From NCBI GenBank assembly GCA_963822695.1, contig CAWGJH010000008.1, positions 248,001 through 312,000 on the forward strand: DNA of 64,000 nucleotides. Reading direction: 5' to 3'. Of the stretch, positions 48,207 through 56,391 are shown piece after piece (the stretch's first letter is position 1; the number at the start of each line of letters is the position of its first letter). The notes beneath the pieces are model-generated. The model worked only from the letters and a program-made list of their open reading frames with translations. It searched no databases and was not told the DNA's origin. The DNA is from GCA-003244245 sp963822695 (lineage in GTDB: Bacteria; Actinomycetota; Actinomycetes; Mycobacteriales; Pseudonocardiaceae). Both the position numbers and the translations under genes were made by a program.

Positions 48207-48400
48207 TTACCTCCCACGATTCGCCAGCGCAGCGGCGAACCTGTGGGCCAAGCGCAGGGTGTCGGGGTGCTCGTCCCCCAGGACACGGAGCATGCGGGCC
48301 AGAGTGTCCTCGGCGATCTGGCGGGCCAACGCTCATACTGGCCCACCGCCCGGAGAGTGACGGCGAGGCTGTGGGCCGCGCTTCTTGCTCCGCCTGGACT
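48207..48400 (-). pseudogene. C-terminal fragment of a TPR-repeat protein
   Basis: After a TGA near 48342 the frame reads ARQIAEDTLARMLRVLGDEHPDTLRLAHRFAAAL and ends at TAA 48207-48209. This is the GEDHPDTL-type TPR repeat seen in large actinobacterial NB-ARC/TPR proteins. Upstream, the preceding repeat is only partly readable in another frame. The rest of the gene is absent, so it is a remnant. Confidence 0.65.
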
Positions 48401-48519
48401 ACTGAGTGGGCCGAGGGGTGCCTTCGGACGGGTGTCCCTGCTGGGTGCGGCTAAAGTGGGCACCAGCTGCGCAAGTAGCTGTGTGAAGACCTCCTGTACC
48501 GAAAGGAGGTGTGTAGATC

Positions 48520-48669
48520 ATGTCCAATGGCGGCCGCCATCGGCAGGGGCCTCAGCAGAGGCCTCGACCGAAGGAGCCTAGCTTGACCCCCTTGTTAGAG
48601 GGGGTCAAGCTGGCGGTGTGGGTAATCGTTGAAGTTGTCGCGACTTTCTCAGGTCACCACGGCAACTGA
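48520..48669 (+). CDS. Small membrane peptide (49 aa)
   Basis: A 49-residue frame with a basic, polar N-terminal half (MSNGGRHRQGPQQRPRPKE) and a hydrophobic helix (VKLAVWVIVEVVATF). An AAAGGAGG box lies ten bases upstream. That box can pair with CCTCC about 15 bases before it (48492-48496), which could mask the start. A 12-bp stem-loop (48580-48611) lies inside the coding region. No known family; possibly a type I toxin-like or leader peptide. Confidence 0.5.
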   Translation: MSNGGRHRQGPQQRPRPKEPSLTPLLEGVKLAVWVIVEVVATFSGHHGN

Positions 48670-48954
48670 CGAGATTGCTCACCCACAGCGGCGGGGTCGA
48701 GCTTGTAGAGTCGGCCCCGCCCATTAAGTTGTACAACTACATCGGATTGAAGTCTATCATACCTTCACCCTACCGGTTTGCTTGCCGGGTCAGGACCAGC
48801 AGATGCGCCGGTCCCAGCGGGACGACCTCACTTCGCACTACCCGGACTACCGGCGTCGGCTGCGACTACGGATCGGGGGAGTACTGCTACCCCACCCTCG
48901 TGCCCCCCGCGTGCCCCTCGTTGCGAGCACCGTGAGCACCGGGAACATCGACCT

Positions 48955-48992
48955 AGGGCACGCTAGCCTGGAAACTTGGCCTAGCGTGCCCT
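48955..48992 (-). terminator. Hairpin at the 3' end of the membrane protein gene
   Basis: AGGGCACGCTAG at 48955-48966 pairs perfectly with CTAGCGTGCCCT at 48981-48992, loop 14 bases. It overlaps the stop codon of the minus-strand gene. No clear T-run, as common in high-GC genomes. Confidence 0.5.
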
Positions 48993-49688
48993 CCATGCGC
49001 GGACCGCGTTTTGGCCCTTGCGGAGCTGCATCTCCAGCGTGCGAATGACTGGGTGTTGCCAGTCCACCGGGTAGAAGTCGCGCCTGCGGCTGTACCGGTG
49101 GATGAGGCGGGCTCGCCTCCCCTGGCCGGGCCGGACTTCCCAGCGACGGCCAGCATTGTCGATTGCCAGGAACCATCGAACCCGTGCCGTGACTCCGCGG
49201 AGCGGGTGCAACTGCACGGCCCCCTCTGGAGCCTGGTGTTCGAGGTTCATCCCGTAGTCGCTGATGACCTTGTCGTCGCCGGGGGCGAGCAGGACGGGCG
49301 CAGGGAGCGACAATTGTGCCGGCTCGGTGCCGGGACTGGTGGACCACGCACCACCGGCCGGGCTTGCGGGCACCATCCACTGCGATGTCACCTCGACCAA
49401 GGCCGCGTGGATATCTACTGGGCGATCGCTCGTGTTCTTCGCGTTCAGCTCGATCTGTGTCCCGTCGTTCCGCGTGGCCGCGTCCACCAGGGCGGTGGAC
49501 GTCTGGTCGTAGGTCACCGTGGGCCAGATCGCGACCTTGTCGATCAGCGCGCGGTCGTCGCGACGCCGGTCCCGTATGAACAGGACGAAGGCCAGCACCA
49601 GCGAAAGGCCGCCGAACCACGCCGGGACAGTGCCCCACTGCACTTGCCCGATCCAGTGCTGGAACCCGTCCCAGGTGCTCGCCTCCAT
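48981..49688 (-). CDS. Membrane-anchored protein of unknown function
   Basis: A 235-residue protein with one N-terminal helix (GTVPAWFGGLSLVLAFVLFIRDRRRDD, positive-inside) and a soluble domain of mixed strands ending in a basic tail. Similar single-span hypothetical proteins are common in actinomycetes and have no assigned role. The start at ATG 49688 gives the complete anchor. It is the last complete gene before the right attachment repeat. Confidence 0.7.
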   Translation of the reverse strand: MEASTWDGFQHWIGQVQWGTVPAWFGGLSLVLAFVLFIRDRRRDDRALIDKVAIWPTVTYDQTSTALVDAATRNDGTQIELNAKNTSDRPVDIHAALVEVTSQWMVPASPAGGAWSTSPGTEPAQLSLPAPVLLAPGDDKVISDYGMNLEHQAPEGAVQLHPLRGVTARVRWFLAIDNAGRRWEVRPGQGRRARLIHRYSRRRDFYPVDWQHPVIRTLEMQLRKGQNAVRAWRAR

Positions 49689-50108
49689 CCGAAGATGGTA
49701 GGACTCCGCGTAGCCACACCCGCGCCGGACGTAGGAACTCGCCGACCATGTTCGAGGCAGGTCGCTGATGTTCGGACTGAACCTGTCGAGCTAGCGTAGT
49801 AAGAACTGTAGTAAGGACGCGATGGGGTCAGTGGATGCGCCCGGGTACGTGGTGGGATGCCATGGGCGCCTGACCGGGTTCCACGGTGGAGCCGGCGCAC
49901 ACCGTGGAAGGGCTGGGACGGTTCCCGTTCCCCTCATAACCCAGCGACTCCTGGACTCTCGCTGACGCGTCAGCAGTTCAGCACCGCCGCAGCATGCTTG
50001 ACGTGACACGGGCTGTGCCTGATACGTGCCCAAGTCGGATGCTCGGGGCGTATCGCTTGTCGCTCTATCGCAGGTCAGCGGTGGTAGCGGTCTTGGGAAG
50101 CCAGTCCA
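49689..50108. other. Gap between membrane protein and attR, no gene seen
   Basis: About 420 bases with no convincing open frame. It should contain the promoter of the minus-strand membrane protein gene. I see nothing else. Confidence 0.5.
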
Positions 50109-50152
50109 CTTAAAAGGGCCGCAGTGTGGGTTCGACTCCCACCGGGGGCACC
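50109..50152 (+). other. attR: right 44-bp attachment repeat
   Basis: Identical to 31626-31669, the 3' half of the tRNA. No 5' tRNA half precedes it, so this copy is not a tRNA gene but marks the junction with the old chromosomal sequence. Confidence 0.92.
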
Positions 50153-51153
50153 ATACTGTGACCACGGACGCCTAACCGCCACGGCGAGGAACAAGGTGCC
50201 GTCGGTCAGCAGGCCTTCGATGACCTCCACTCGGGTCCGCTGCGTTACCGTCGCGCCGAAGTCGGCTTGTGAAGGTCCGGCCAACGCCACGCGGCTAAGT
50301 GCACCCGTCTCGGGTAGCAGTGACTCTGATGGTTCGACTGGTACGGGGGTTTACGATGCCCACCAGAAGTCGCCGCCAGACAAAGCTGGCCATCAGTGGA
50401 AACAGGCCTGGACGACGGTGGGGGCAGCTCGTAGTGGCTGCCCCTCAGTTCGACCCCGACCCCGCTCTCCGCGTAGCGGGAACGTGCTAGTGGGGTGGAA
50501 GTGGCGGTCGCGATGTTCCAGCGGTAGTGCGCATCAGCGGTTGTCAGCGGCAGGGCATCAGCGCACACTGAGGGTATCGGCGAAGTCTCCGTACGACTCG
50601 GCTGCGCATGACGTCAGCCGGTCCAACGGGTTGTTGGAGGTCTGTATGGGAGTGTGGTTCGCCGATTTCGCCAGTGGGTAACCCCTGGAAGCTGGCGTAC
50701 TGGCCGTCGCCCGGTGACCAACATCCCTGGTCCCCGGGCGACGGTCTCTCTGCACGGCCCATGCCGAGGACCCTACGACAGTGGGTGAGAGTGTCTCGGG
50801 GAGTGCCCGAGCCGCCGCATGCCACGTCTGGCCAAGACCCGAACTGACACCTGCACGTGCATTAAGGGAAAGAGTAGCGCGTGCCCCTGCGGGCGTCAAT
50901 GCACGTGCATCTGCTCGCAACCCTATCGCAATGTTGACCTTTAGTCCGAATTACGTGATCTTGAGGGCAATGGTGGGGCTGGTCTGGGCTGATGTTGTCG
51001 ATCACGATCACGTGATCGCGCGGCGGGAGTGTATGACTCAGACTACGGTCGGCTGCCCCGGCACCGCACTCAGCGTCGCCGCCGGCCGTGCGGTGCCGTT
51101 CCCTAGCCAACGGCACCGCACGCGATCACCGGCTCAACCCAGTTGCCGGGGAC
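50153..51153. other. Gene-poor region with hairpins and a mini-ORF
   Basis: No standard gene. A GGAGG box five bases before ATG 50646 opens an 11-codon frame (MGVWFADFASG, stop 50679-50681). A hairpin follows 22 bases later, with CCGTCGCCCGG at 50704-50714 pairing with 50734-50744. A 12-bp inverted repeat TGCACGTGCATT lies at 50852-50863 and 50898-50909. These may be a leader and attenuator whose gene is lost. Confidence 0.45.
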
Positions 51154-51399
51154 TCAGCCGCGGCCTCCGTTAGCGTTACCGCCGGCGCCGCCAATGCCGT
51201 CAGCGGCGCTGTTGGTCTGGTCCCCCAGCACGTCGATGTTCAGGATGTTGAGGCCGATGCCCCCGGTGCCCTTGCCACCAGCGCCGCCCCGGCCGCCGTT
51301 GCCGCCACCCCGGATGACGAACATGGACATGACGGTGCGGGCCGGAAGCAGCTCCACGTGCTGTCCGTTGATCTCGGCAAAGTTCACTGCGTCAGACAT
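51154..51399 (-). CDS. Glycine-rich short protein, candidate modified-peptide precursor
   Basis: An 81-residue protein. A conserved-looking leader (VNFAEINGQHVELLPARTVMSMF) is followed by a glycine-rich segment (GGGNGGRGGAGGKGTGG), a short hydrophobic stretch (IGLNILNIDVLGD) and a second Gly/Asn-rich tail. The start at ATG 51399 has GGAGG six bases upstream. The leader/core layout suggests a ribosomally made, post-translationally modified peptide or a small cell-wall protein. No modifying enzyme is adjacent; the only methyltransferase piece is at the far left edge of the window. Confidence 0.65.
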   Translation of the reverse strand: MSDAVNFAEINGQHVELLPARTVMSMFVIRGGGNGGRGGAGGKGTGGIGLNILNIDVLGDQTNSAADGIGGAGGNANGGRG

Positions 51400-51417
51400 G
51401 AAATCCTCCTCACAGTT

Positions 51418-51431
51418 GCCCCAATTGGGGC
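51418..51431. promoter_or_regulatory. Perfect 14-bp palindrome upstream of the glycine-rich peptide gene
   Basis: GCCCCAATTGGGGC lies 19 bases upstream of the ATG of the minus-strand gene. A second inverted repeat, AGTTGAA-TT-TTCAACT, is at 51552-51567. Both are possible operators. Confidence 0.4.
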
Positions 51432-51646
51432 CGGGAACAAAACGCCTCATCGGCCCCGTGCCGATTTGGCTAATCACTACCATGGCGAGAAATAGGTCGC
51501 CTGACAACATGCATTCGCCACCTAACTTTGCATATCATCACTTAGTCATGAAGTTGAATTTTCAACTACCTAGGTCGCCGCAGGAGATTGCTGAGATTCG
51601 AGCAATTCCAGTACCCACCACGCAGCGTCGCGTGGGGCGTGCGTAA

Positions 51647-52150
51647 GTGCTGTCCGATCCGCATTGTCGCTGGTGACAACCCCTGTCGGGGAGGGGTGTA
51701 GGTAGTGGGAGGCCGCCTGCGACGCGCCGGGTTTGGTTTGGCATCATCGCCGCCGGCACGACACCGGACTTGCGCACTTCGAGAAAAGGAGGGCGGGTTG
51801 CTACGTAGCCTTGCAGGCGGCGACTACTTAGTTCTCATGGGAGTAAAGCTGGAGCGGTCGCAGTAGGTCGGCTCGGAACTTCGAGAGTTACTACGCGAAT
51901 CCTGCCTCGCTACCAAGCGAACCGGCACTCGGGACACTGCCCCAGGGCGGCCTGCGCTCCTGGGCAAGGGCCAGGGGAGGGGAAAATAAGGACAAGGCCG
52001 CTGGCCCTCTGAGTGACGAATTGAGTGACAACCACCGCGTACGAGGTCGGACTCTCGTGTACGCGTCAGCAGATCCATACCGCAGCAGTGCACCGGTCAC
52101 CGCCGCGCCTGAGTTGCTTCGGGACTAAAAGGCCACGACAGAACCTGATC
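51647..52150. other. No recognisable gene
   Basis: About 500 bases with only short, unsupported open frames. A 32-codon plus-strand frame just before it (51549-51646) begins inside the AGTTGAA inverted repeat and is not convincing. I see nothing else. Confidence 0.5.
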
Positions 52151-52152
52151 AG

Positions 52153-52857
52153 TCAGTGAGTACTAGGACGGTCAACGTTCCGCTGTCGAGGTTGCTCACA
52201 GAGGCCTGCCGGCTGTTGGGCAACACCGCGATGCTGATCGGGATGCCGCCGGTCGGGATATTCGCCGTGACCTGGTTGGTTGTGGCTTCGATGACGGAGA
52301 CGGTGTTGCTGCCCTCGTTGACGATGTAGGCGAACCGTCTGTCCGGAGCCCAGCTGATGTCCCGCGGGTTCCAACCGGGATGGTCGCAACAACCCTGAGA
52401 GTAGCGGTGTCGATCACGTCGATCATATGGATGGTCCGCTGATCGTTGAAAATGCTGACGTAGAGCGTGCGGCCGTCCGGTGCAAAGGCGACGAATTGGG
52501 GCGGACCAGCATTGATCGGGACGGTCGCGGGCTGCGCCGGGCCTGCTTTTCAGCTTCCCGCTGGGCTATTTCGTGATTGAGCGCGGTGAGGAGCTTCATC
52601 GCGGCTGTGGACACCGCCTTGCTGTCGTCGTGGACCAGGCCTTCGAGGACTGCTATCCGGTCTCGCGCGAACGGATTTCCGATTGCATTGTGAACGGAGG
52701 AGGGCAGGTTCCAGTGTATGCTTCGAGCGACGACCATGCGCCCCTCGATGTTTTCTTGTTTTTTTGGGTCGCTGTTGGGGCATCTCGATAACATGGTCGT
52801 GTACGTAGCTGTACAGTGCACGCTGTCTGAACCATGATTGACGCCGTACTCGGCCAT
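52153..52857 (-). pseudogene. Unknown N-terminal domain plus YVTN beta-propeller, frameshifted remnant
   Basis: The 5' part reads as an intact frame (SVHNAIGNPFARDRIAVLEGLVHDDSKAVSTAAMKLLTALNHEIAQREAEKQA) of unknown family. After a frameshift near 52535 it becomes propeller repeats: PQFVAFAPDGRTLYVSIFNDQ, IDTATLRVVATIPVG, then after another shift near 52375 PDRRFAYIVNEGSNTVSVIEATTNQVTANIP, ending with GTLTVLVLTD at about 52156. At least two frameshifts are needed. Related in fold to the intact YVTN protein at 6264-7325. Confidence 0.65.
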
Positions 52858-52900
52858 CCGCCGCCCCTTCAGGCAGATCCTAGGTGATCTGCGGGTGTGA

Positions 52901-53326
52901 TCATGTGTCCTTGAGATCTCGTCGGGTTTCCTGTGATCTTGCGTCAGGCGAGCGTGCGACGAGGCGCACCACGGCCCGCCAGCCGAGCAGCAACAGTGCC
53001 AGACTCGCGGCGGCGACCAGCACGAACGTCAGCGGCAACCGATGGGTGAACGCCGCGCGTACACCGAGGCCGACAACCACGGCGCCAGCCCACACCGCCA
53101 CCCCGACCGGAAGTCGTAGCGGCGCACGCCACGCCCGGACGGCCAGCCATCCGACAAGTTGCCCGAGCAGGAATGGCGCCGCAGTGGTCAGCACCCCGAA
53201 CGCGGCTACCACCTGGGCATGCGAGCTCCGCCCCACGGCGGCGAACACCAACACCGCGAGCACGTCGGCTCCAGCGGCGAGTGCCACGGTGCGAGAACCC
53301 GTGGGGTGGACGGTCCGCGTGGTCAC
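52901..53326 (-). CDS. DUF3054 membrane protein
   Basis: A 141-residue protein with four predicted membrane helices. The GRSSHAQ motif after the first helix, the GWLAVRAWRAP segment and the final LLLGWRAVVRL helix fit DUF3054, a small actinobacterial and haloarchaeal membrane family of unknown function. The start at 53326 gives a polar N terminus before the first helix. It looks intact and stands alone between two pseudogenes. Confidence 0.8.
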   Translation of the reverse strand: MTTRTVHPTGSRTVALAAGADVLAVLVFAAVGRSSHAQVVAAFGVLTTAAPFLLGQLVGWLAVRAWRAPLRLPVGVAVWAGAVVVGLGVRAAFTHRLPLTFVLVAAASLALLLLGWRAVVRLVARSPDARSQETRRDLKDT

Positions 53327-53356
53327 GCTGGCAGCTTATGTGGGCGGAATGAGAAC

Positions 53357-53660
53357 AGCCTGGAAGCCAGCGCGACCGAGATCAAGCTGTTCTTCGGCGA
53401 CTTCATCCCCGGCATGCTCCAGGCCTCGCGACTATGCCCGAGCACTGCTGTCGAGTTCCGTCATTGTGCCGCCGGCCGGCGTGGAACAGATGGCCACCAG
53501 CCGGGAACACCGGCCGGAACGCCTGCGCGGCGGTGCATCGTTGCTCTGGGTCGTCCTCGGTGAGGAGGCCCTGCGGCGCACCGTCGGCGGCCACCAGGTC
53601 CAGCGCGAGCAGCGTCGCCGGCTGCGGGAGCTGGCCGAGACGATTAAGCGGCGAGCATGA
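53357..53660 (+). pseudogene. Fragment of an Scr1-type DUF5753 transcriptional regulator
   Basis: The segment SATEIKLFFGDFIPGMLQ continues, after a one-base shift near 53425, as YARALLSSSVIVPPAGVEQM and HRPERLRGGASLLWVVLGEEALRRTVGG. This is the middle of DUF5753 in the XRE-DUF5753 regulators paired with DUF397 proteins. The N-terminal helix-turn-helix and the C-terminal end are missing, and no DUF397 partner is adjacent. A remnant. Confidence 0.75.
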
Positions 53661-53711
53661 GGGGTACGCCTTGGGTAGGTAACAGGAACCTACTTGAGGA
53701 GGGAATCTTCC

Positions 53712-53888
53712 ATGGAAGAGCTCGATGAGGACACCCCGCAGGAGAAGATCGAGAAAGCCAGGGCTGGAGCGTTTCCCGCAGGTGAGCCCGAGGACGCGGA
53801 CGTAGGAACCGGACGTGCGAAAGGGACAGGTCTGCCTCCCGGATCGGTGGGAAAGGGACACGACACGCCCCAGACTCCCGCTACCTGA
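53712..53888 (+). CDS. Small acidic disordered protein (58 aa)
   Basis: From ATG 53712 (GGAGGG box eight bases upstream) the frame reads MEELDEDTPQEKIEKARAGAFP and continues as a Gly/Pro/Thr-rich disordered tail. Short acidic proteins like this are seen in actinomycetes without known role. The strong ribosome binding site and good codon use favour a real gene. Confidence 0.6.
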   Translation: MEELDEDTPQEKIEKARAGAFPAGEPEDADVGTGRAKGTGLPPGSVGKGHDTPQTPAT

Positions 53889-54027
53889 CGGGGTCCGCCA
53901 CTAGCTCGGGTGGGCTAGCGGCTCGGGTCTCACCGATGGACAGGCTGAGGCGTGTTCCCGCACCGGTATTACTTGTGCGGGCGCCCGGGTGTTGCCATGC
54001 TTACTTAGCCCAAACGGGCGAAGGTAC

Positions 54028-54058
54028 GGGCGGCCGCGTGGGGGGTGGGCGGCCGCCC
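54028..54058. terminator. Hairpin between convergent genes
   Basis: GGGCGGCCGC at 54028-54037 pairs perfectly with GCGGCCGCCC at 54049-54058 across an 11-base G-rich loop. It lies just past the 3' end of the minus-strand PRC-barrel gene and downstream of the plus-strand small gene, so it may terminate both. Confidence 0.55.
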
Positions 54059-54066
54059 GCACCTGC

Positions 54067-54501
54067 CTAGGCCGACACAACGACCGCGTAGCCCCCTAGG
54101 CCGATCAGCCGCCGCCCGGCAATGGTCTCGGTCTTGGTGATCAGTGAGGTGACCGCACCCGTCTCCGGATCGAAGTCTACGTCGGTGACCGGGCCGAGTT
54201 CGGTTCCTCGCTCAGTGAGCACCCGCTTGCCCATGATCTCCAGGTCGTTGTCCTCGGCCCGTTGCTCCAAGGCGTCGCGGGCCGGCCGGATCACCGCGTC
54301 GGTGGCGACCGTCACCGCGTCAGGCCCAAAACCCTGCAGATCCTCCCAGGCGAGCAGGGTGCCGGCACCGCTGACCTTGCCCAATCGCAGTAGCGCGACC
54401 CTGGCTGGCCCGGGCAGTACGACGAAACCGTCCACCCTGGCCACCCGGGTTGCGGTGGCGGTGTTCACCACGTTGCGTTTGCGTGCCTGGCTGAACAGCA
54501 T
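54067..54501 (-). CDS. PRC-barrel domain protein (144 aa)
   Basis: A small beta-rich protein with a C-terminal PRC-barrel-like segment (GKRVLTERGTELGPVTDVDFDPETGAVTSLI). The fold occurs in ribosome maturation factor RimM and photosynthetic reaction-centre subunits; stand-alone copies in actinobacteria have no assigned role. Its ATG shares a base with the stop of the 195-residue relative upstream (TGATG), so the pair is coupled. The N-terminal half resembles the first domain of that neighbour. Confidence 0.75.
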   Translation of the reverse strand: MLFSQARKRNVVNTATATRVARVDGFVVLPGPARVALLRLGKVSGAGTLLAWEDLQGFGPDAVTVATDAVIRPARDALEQRAEDNDLEIMGKRVLTERGTELGPVTDVDFDPETGAVTSLITKTETIAGRRLIGLGGYAVVVSA

Positions 54502-55088
54502 CAGTTGGTCCCTTCCCGTAACCGGGACCGGAAGGCGCCCACCGCCGCACCGAACCCGGCCAGGTCTTCGGAGACGAACTCGGTGGCCGACGCGGGCACG
54601 ATGAGGTGTTCGCCCGAGACTGCCACGGTGTCGGGTAGGGGGATGAACACCCGCCGTCCCGCCGTGCCGAGCGCCTCGCTGGCCTGCACCTCGTAGCCCA
54701 CCACGTCCAGGCTCGTTCCGCTGTGCAGCACGACATCCACCACGCGCCCAAGATCCCGCCCGTTGTCGGTGAGCACCCGATCCTCCAGCACGTCCGCTTT
54801 GTGGGCCTGCTTGCGTGGCGCGAGATCCTTGGCCGCGATCAGCACTGTCTCGTCGGACACCATCACGGCGTCCCGGCCTACGCCGTGGACCCCCGTCCAG
54901 GGCAGCGAATCCCTGCGGGACCGGCTGAACAATCCCGGATTGCGGAGGGTGAAACCGGCAATGCGACCGCCAGCGCGTTCGAAGACGATGTCTTTGATCT
55001 CGGCGACCAGTTCGCCACCCAGGGTGACCACCGGACGGCCGGTCAACTCACTGGCTCGCAGCAGCAACATGGGAGTTGGTGTGGTCAC
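54501..55088 (-). CDS. Double PRC-barrel domain protein (195 aa)
   Basis: Two PRC-barrel repeats: residues about 8-80 (RASELTGRPVVTLGGELVAEIKDIVFE) and 95-170 (DVLEDRVLTDNGRDLGRVVDVVLHSG). A start at GTG 55088 overlaps the stop of the small membrane protein gene by four bases. With the 144-residue neighbour it forms a three-gene run, possibly a membrane-linked complex. The function is unknown. Confidence 0.78.
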   Translation of the reverse strand: MTTPTPMLLLRASELTGRPVVTLGGELVAEIKDIVFERAGGRIAGFTLRNPGLFSRSRRDSLPWTGVHGVGRDAVMVSDETVLIAAKDLAPRKQAHKADVLEDRVLTDNGRDLGRVVDVVLHSGTSLDVVGYEVQASEALGTAGRRVFIPLPDTVAVSGEHLIVPASATEFVSEDLAGFGAAVGAFRSRLREGTN

Positions 55089-55252
55089 CGGGAGTCACTC
55101 CGGCCCGAGTCGCCCAGGCCCGAGTCGCCCCGGCCTGCGTCACTCAGTCCGATCACGCCACCGCGTCGCCTCCTGCGTTGGACAACGACAGCAAGCGCAG
55201 TCAGCGCCGCAACAATGACCAGTGCCAGGATCACCCAGCTCCACCAGTCCAT
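55085..55252 (-). CDS. Single-span small membrane protein (55 aa)
   Basis: From ATG 55252, with GGAGG five bases upstream, the product begins MDWWSWVILALVIVAALTAL, a single membrane helix. It is followed by a basic patch (QRRRRRGG) and a Gly/Asp/Ser-rich tail encoded by short direct repeats (GDSG, GRGDSGLGDSGRSDSR). It is the first gene of a coupled run with two PRC-barrel proteins. No family assigned. Confidence 0.7.
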   Translation of the reverse strand: MDWWSWVILALVIVAALTALAVVVQRRRRRGGVIGLSDAGRGDSGLGDSGRSDSR

Positions 55253-55438
55253 TGCCACCTCCGTGCTGTTCCAGGCCTGGGCGCTTCCTTCGCGCACAGT
55301 AACGCGAAGGACCCCGTGGTTGCTTGCCGGGATGTCATCCAGCGGGGGTAAAGTCCGGCTTACCGGCCGGGAACCGGACCCGTCGCAGGCGCGTTGGACC
55401 CGGTGACGGCCTGCAAATGCCCCCCTGGAGGAACTACG

Positions 55439-56239
55439 GTGCGCACCACCAGCAACCCCGCATTCCGCAATCTTCCCGTTGGGGGCGGCGGTTACGCGGG
55501 CTTCAACTCGGCCCCCGCAGGCTTCCCGGGCGCTGACACCCGCTATGGCGGCGCCCTGCCGACTACTAGCCGGCCGATGACCGTCGATGACGTGGTCATC
55601 AAGACCGGCATCACCTTGGCCGTCCTGGCCGCTACTGGCACGGCAACCTACTTAAGCGGATTGTGGGGGCTCACCCTTCCGGCCATGCTGGTCGGTTTCG
55701 TGCTCGCGATGGTGATCATCTTCAAGAGGATGGTCAGCCCACCGCTGATCCTGGCGTACGCCGCTGTCGAGGGCGTCGTTCTCGGCGGCATCAGCGGTCT
55801 GATCGGTAGTGCGGTCGGACGCGTGACGGGTAGCAGCTCCCTCGTCCTGGAGGCGGTCACCGGCACGGTGCTGGTGTTCGCCGGGATGCTGGTGGTCTAC
55901 AAGACCGGCGCGGTGAAGGTCACCCCGCGGTTCACCAAGTGGCTGACCGGCGCCCTGATCGGGGTCTTCGGGCTGATGGTGGTGAACCTCATCGCGAACT
56001 TCTTCATCCCCGGTGGCCTTCATCTGCGTGACGGCGGTCCGCTGGCGATCGTCTTCAGTCTGGTCTGCATCGGGATCGCGGCGTTCAGTTTCCTCATCGA
56101 CTTCGATGCTGCCGATGAGGCGATCCGAGCCGGTGCACCGGAGAAGACAGCGTGGTACATCGCCTTCGGCCTCACGGTGACCCTGGTGTGGTTGTACCTT
56201 GAGATCCTCCGGTTGCTGTCCTACTTCCAAGGCGAGTAA
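55439..56239 (+). CDS. Bax inhibitor-1/YccA family membrane protein
   Basis: A 266-residue protein with a Gly/Pro-rich cytoplasmic N terminus of about 60 residues and seven membrane helices. LAYAAVEGVVLGGIS and the acidic pair in SFLIDFDAADEAI fit the BI-1 family, a pH-sensitive calcium leak or stress-related channel in homologues. GTG 55439 is chosen from GGAGG at seven bases. Plus-strand, divergent from the PRC-barrel run. Confidence 0.88.
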   Translation: MRTTSNPAFRNLPVGGGGYAGFNSAPAGFPGADTRYGGALPTTSRPMTVDDVVIKTGITLAVLAATGTATYLSGLWGLTLPAMLVGFVLAMVIIFKRMVSPPLILAYAAVEGVVLGGISGLIGSAVGRVTGSSSLVLEAVTGTVLVFAGMLVVYKTGAVKVTPRFTKWLTGALIGVFGLMVVNLIANFFIPGGLHLRDGGPLAIVFSLVCIGIAAFSFLIDFDAADEAIRAGAPEKTAWYIAFGLTVTLVWLYLEILRLLSYFQGE

Positions 56240-56391
56240 CCGCCGCTTCCCCTCACGGGCCCGGTTTCCCACCTGGGATGAACCGGGCCTGTCTCGGTGA
56301 TGGCACTCCAGTACCGAGCGCAGCGCGGGGAGCAGTTCGGCGGCGTGCCGCGTGCGAGCGAGATCCGCCCGATCCCCGACAGGAGACCCCG

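Larger units (their letters stand above)
31626..50152. mobile_element. Degenerate AICE-type integrative element between 44-bp att repeats
   Basis: An exact 44-bp direct repeat marks both ends (31626-31669 inside the tRNA 3' half, and 50109-50152). Next to the left end lie a tyrosine integrase and an excisionase, then a replication and transfer set (DUF3631 ATPase, prim-pol, C5 methyltransferase, SSB, FtsK/Tra), which is characteristic of actinomycete integrative and conjugative elements. Several of these genes are broken. The right half holds a regulator, small proteins, a cargo pair and a long AT-rich insert. Integration and excision might still work through int/xis; self-transfer cannot, because tra is destroyed. 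Confidence 0.9.

Noticed and set aside
50109..50152. Second tRNA gene at the right end
   Set aside because: Only the 3' half is present; upstream bases cannot form the acceptor or D arm.
51549..51646. 32-codon plus-strand peptide MKLNFQLPRSPQEIAE...
   Set aside because: No ribosome site and its start coincides with an inverted repeat; no independent support.
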